Assembly: GCA_902514745.1 (NCBI GenBank)
Contig: CABXRX010000002.1
Coordinates: 1-64,000, forward strand
Direction of reading: 5' to 3'
From: an uncultured Pelagibacteraceae bacterium
Lineage (GTDB): Bacteria > Pseudomonadota > Alphaproteobacteria > Pelagibacterales > Pelagibacteraceae
Length of the DNA stretch: 64,000 nt
The notes under the pieces are model-generated. The model saw only the letters and a program-made list of their open reading frames with translations, ran no database searches and was not told where the DNA came from. The position numbers and the translations under genes are program-made. How positions within the stretch are numbered: the first letter of the stretch is position 1; each line of letters opens with the position of its first letter. Below are positions 61,229 through 64,000 of this stretch, one piece after another.

Positions 61229-62686
61229 GTGAATCAGCCAAAAGTTAAATATTCTCTATCAAATTGGGACCTTGTAACGGTTAATCCAAATTATAAAACT
61301 TGGGATTGGAAAGATTTATTTTGTTTTTGGGGAGTTAATATTCAATCAATTATTGGATTTTCTCTAATAGCGTCACTGTATATAATGTATAGCTTAAACA
61401 CATTTGTTGTGTTCTTTGGTACGATACTTGGATCTTTTTTTGTTTATTTATTTTCAAATATAATTGGGAAACCTTCACAAAAATTTGGTTTACCATTTGC
61501 TGTGTTATTGAGATCATCTCTTGGATTTAATGGTGCCAAGTTCTTTGGGCTTATTAGAAGCTTAGTAGGAATTTTTTTGTTTGGTATTCAAACTTATTTT
61601 TTATCTAAAATATTTGTTTATTTAATAAGAATTTCGCTTTTTACAATTGATGAGTCTATATTGCAGGAAGATATTTTCATTTTTTACTACTTTGGCCTTA
61701 ATATTATTGATTGTTCCGCAATAGTAATTGCTATTATTTTTCAAACATTACTGTTTAGCGTTGGTATGCAGTATAACAAAAAATTAATTAATTTTTCAGC
61801 TATAACTGTTTATGTTGGAATGATTTGTTTTTTCTTTGTTGTACTTTTAAGTGATGTAAAAGTTACGACCAATGCTTTTACAAATATTTTAAAACTAAAT
61901 AATTTTATTGATATAAATAATTTAGCTCCTTTATTGACCGTAGCTGGAACTATATTTGCCTATTTCTCAATTTTGATTATTAGTTTTGGAGATTTTTCAA
62001 GATATGTAAAAAATAATGATGACTTAAAAAAAGGTAACTTAAGTTTGATTTTAAATTTAATTATATTTTCTTTTTTCTCAGTTTTTATAGTTATTGGCTC
62101 AGATGTATTTTTAAACCTTAAGTTTTCAGATATGGATAGAATTTTTACAAATCCGACCGATATAATTGGAAAGTTTAATAATATACAGATAACAATAATT
62201 GTTTTATTGTTTATTATAGTTGCTTCAGCATCAACAAATATGGTCGCAAATTTTATTCCTTCCCAGTATTCATTAATTAATTTTATACCTTCTAAATTAA
62301 ATTTAAAAAGCGCAAGTTATTTCATTTCTTTTTTTGGTTTGCTTATTGCATTTTTTTGGCTCACTATTTTAAGTCAAATTGGAATTTTATCTTTTATTGA
62401 TACCTTTGGAGCTTTTTTTGGTCCTTTATTTGGGGTAATGGTGGCTGATTACTACTTAATTCAAAAGGAAAATTTGAGTAATAAAGATTTATATTCGATC
62501 AATAAAGATAGTTCTTACTATTATTCCGGTGGTTGGCACATCAAGGGAGTATATTCTTTATTCATAGGTTTTATTTTCTCAGCTTCTACAATTTGGAATA
62601 CTAATTTAATGTTTTTACAGTCATATGCTTGGATAATAGGTGCATTTGTTTCTTGGATAACTTATTATCTGCTCGCAAAAAAATAA
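61229..62686 (+). CDS. NCS1-like (cytosine/purine/hydantoin) permease
   Basis: 12-TM-like; NYKTWDWKDLFCFWGVNIQSI, LPFAVLLRSSLGFNGAKF, DFSRYVKNNDDLKKGN; GTG start. Confidence 0.8.
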   Translation: MNQPKVKYSLSNWDLVTVNPNYKTWDWKDLFCFWGVNIQSIIGFSLIASLYIMYSLNTFVVFFGTILGSFFVYLFSNIIGKPSQKFGLPFAVLLRSSLGFNGAKFFGLIRSLVGIFLFGIQTYFLSKIFVYLIRISLFTIDESILQEDIFIFYYFGLNIIDCSAIVIAIIFQTLLFSVGMQYNKKLINFSAITVYVGMICFFFVVLLSDVKVTTNAFTNILKLNNFIDINNLAPLLTVAGTIFAYFSILIISFGDFSRYVKNNDDLKKGNLSLILNLIIFSFFSVFIVIGSDVFLNLKFSDMDRIFTNPTDIIGKFNNIQITIIVLLFIIVASASTNMVANFIPSQYSLINFIPSKLNLKSASYFISFFGLLIAFFWLTILSQIGILSFIDTFGAFFGPLFGVMVADYYLIQKENLSNKDLYSINKDSSYYYSGGWHIKGVYSLFIGFIFSASTIWNTNLMFLQSYAWIIGAFVSWITYYLLAKK

Positions 62687-62691
62687 TTTCA

Positions 62692-63411
62692 ATGAATACA
62701 TTTGATTTTAAAAATAGAACAGCCGTAATTACTGGTGGAGCGCAAGGATTTGGCCTAGATATTGCGAAGAGATTTTTAGATTCAGGGGCTAAAGTTTTTA
62801 TATGGGATATTGATGAAAAACTTCTTAAGTCTGTTGTTGATGAGCTAAAAAACCCTAATTTATTTTATAATGCAGTTGATGTTTCAATTTATAATGATGT
62901 TGAAAAAAATGTTAATGACATAACTAAAAAAACAAACGTTGATATTTTAATTAATAATGCCGGGATAACAGGTCCAACGTCCCCTTTGTGGGAATATGAT
63001 GTAGATATGTGGTATAAAATAGTACAGATCAATTTATTAGGTACTTTTAATTGTTGTCGAGCAATAGTTCCAAATATGATCAAAAACAACTATGGAAGAA
63101 TTGTTAATGTAGCTTCTGTTGCCGGAAAAGATGGAAATGCGAATGCAAGCGCCTATAGCTCTGGAAAAGCTGGAGCAATTGGGCTCACAAAATCTTTAGG
63201 TAAAGAATTGGCCCACAAAGATATTGCTGTAAATGCTATCACACCCGCAGGTGCTAAAACCAGAATATTAGATCAAATGAGCAAAGAACATGTTCAAAGG
63301 ATGCTTTCCAAAGTGCCAAGAGGAAGGTTTCTTGAAATACATGAGTTTACTTCACTAGTTTGCTGGCTTTCTTCTCAGGAGAACACTTTTTCTACAGCTG
63401 CTGTTTTTTGA
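62692..63411 (+). CDS. SDR family oxidoreductase with apparently truncated C-terminus
   Basis: ITGGAQGFGLDIAKRFLDSGA, NNAGITGP, AYSSGKAGAIGLTKSLGKELA; start MNTFDF at 62692; stop follows a 6-T run. Confidence 0.9.
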   Translation: MNTFDFKNRTAVITGGAQGFGLDIAKRFLDSGAKVFIWDIDEKLLKSVVDELKNPNLFYNAVDVSIYNDVEKNVNDITKKTNVDILINNAGITGPTSPLWEYDVDMWYKIVQINLLGTFNCCRAIVPNMIKNNYGRIVNVASVAGKDGNANASAYSSGKAGAIGLTKSLGKELAHKDIAVNAITPAGAKTRILDQMSKEHVQRMLSKVPRGRFLEIHEFTSLVCWLSSQENTFSTAAVF

Positions 63412-63439
63412 TATTAGCGGCGGAAGATCAACTTATTAG

Positions 63440-63562
63440 TTAAAATTTTGAAATTACTTTTAGGTTTGTATTTTGATTTTTAATTGAATTTTTGCCCATA
63501 ACAGGAACTGAAATCATTAACGACCAATAGATAAGAAGAATAAACATAGCAATAATTTTCAT
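63440..63562 (-). CDS. Small N-terminally hydrophobic peptide (40 aa)
   Basis: Manual translation MKIIAMFILLIYWSLMISVPVMGKNSIKNQNTNLKVISKF. Confidence 0.35.
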   Translation of the reverse strand: MKIIAMFILLIYWSLMISVPVMGKNSIKNQNTNLKVISKF

Positions 63563-63659
63563 AGAGCTCAAATATATATATATATATCAATTTTGTATTT
63601 AGAGTGTTTAAATTATGACAAAATATTGTAATTAAAAAAAAAATAATTATAAAATATTT

Positions 63660-64000
63660 ATGTTTAAAATTTTAATTTTCTATATCTTTATTTTCTTTAC
63701 CCTCAATTCTGCTTATGCCGATAAAGTTTTAATTTTTGAATTTACGGAGAAAGAACTTTCAGAATTAGAAGTGAGAAAAGTAAGAGGGGCTCAAAATAAA
63801 ACAGTTTACTCTGTTAATTCAAATAAATATGGAAATTATTTAAAAGCAATCGCTGATAATGCTGCCTCTGGTCTAGGAAAAGAGGTTAAAATTGATTTAA
63901 ACAAAACTCCTTTCATTAATATTACCTGGAAAATTGAGATGGATCTTAAAGGTATTAAAGAAAACACGAAAAAAGGACACGATTATGCAGCTCGAGTTTT
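63660..64000 (+). CDS. DUF3047-like protein, partial at window end
   Basis: Manual translation: signal peptide MFKILIFYIFIFFTLNSAYA, then PFINITWKIEMDLKGIKENTKKGHDYAARV. Confidence 0.75.
   Translation, partial: MFKILIFYIFIFFTLNSAYADKVLIFEFTEKELSELEVRKVRGAQNKTVYSVNSNKYGNYLKAIADNAASGLGKEVKIDLNKTPFINITWKIEMDLKGIKENTKKGHDYAARV

Noticed and set aside
63571-63590. Short TA dinucleotide run near the window end
   Set aside because: Expected in such an AT-rich intergenic region; no further structure seen.
1-64000. CRISPR arrays, tRNA/rRNA genes, IS elements, prophage or toxin-antitoxin modules
   Set aside because: No regularly spaced repeats, cloverleaf-like tracts, transposase/integrase motifs or phage genes were seen on reading; not excluded by computation.

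Overview
The window is gene-dense, very AT-rich and has minimal intergenic space. Gene content and style match a streamlined marine alphaproteobacterium of the SAR11/Pelagibacterales type (inference from content, no search run). I saw no rRNA, tRNA, CRISPR array, prophage or IS element. Recognisable modules, left to right: (1) dimethylglycine/sarcosine dehydrogenase-like protein + EtfBA + ETF-quinone oxidoreductase; (2) DUF2237, hisI, folE, acuI/yhdH-like reductase + LysR; (3) a ferric-iron ABC transporter preceded by Fur-like dyads, with a peroxiredoxin and a small Cys-containing ORF inside the cluster, then azlCD; (4) persulfide dioxygenase-like MBL, cupredoxin, DUF4396; (5) ybbAP-like ABC exporter divergent from a tesA-like esterase, the start codons overlapping; (6) SRAP, FAD oxidoreductase, ytoQ, rseP-like, HU, amtB; (7) bcp, GT9, FkbM methyltransferase, rhodanese, DsbA-like isomerase, ABA4-like, recX, sorbosone-dehydrogenase-like protein, cysQ, mnmA, metC, MFS, pabBAC, HIT; (8) a ~9 kb sulfur island: aprM-aprB-aprA, an orphan ORF, a tiny TM ORF, tauE-like, yeiH-like, suyB, suyA, xsc; (9) EamA, creatinase-like M24 protein, M23 peptidase, SDR, TerC, GMC oxidoreductase; (10) TRAP transporter dctPQM, NCS1-like permease, SDR. 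Most noteworthy: the sulfonate/sulfite/reverse-APS-reductase island with two uncharacterised small ORFs, an unlisted 27-aa Lys/Arg-rich ORF, an apparent homopolymer frameshift removing the conserved SDR C-terminus, the iron/peroxide cluster with tandem Fur-like boxes, and a strong intrinsic terminator inside the TRAP operon.
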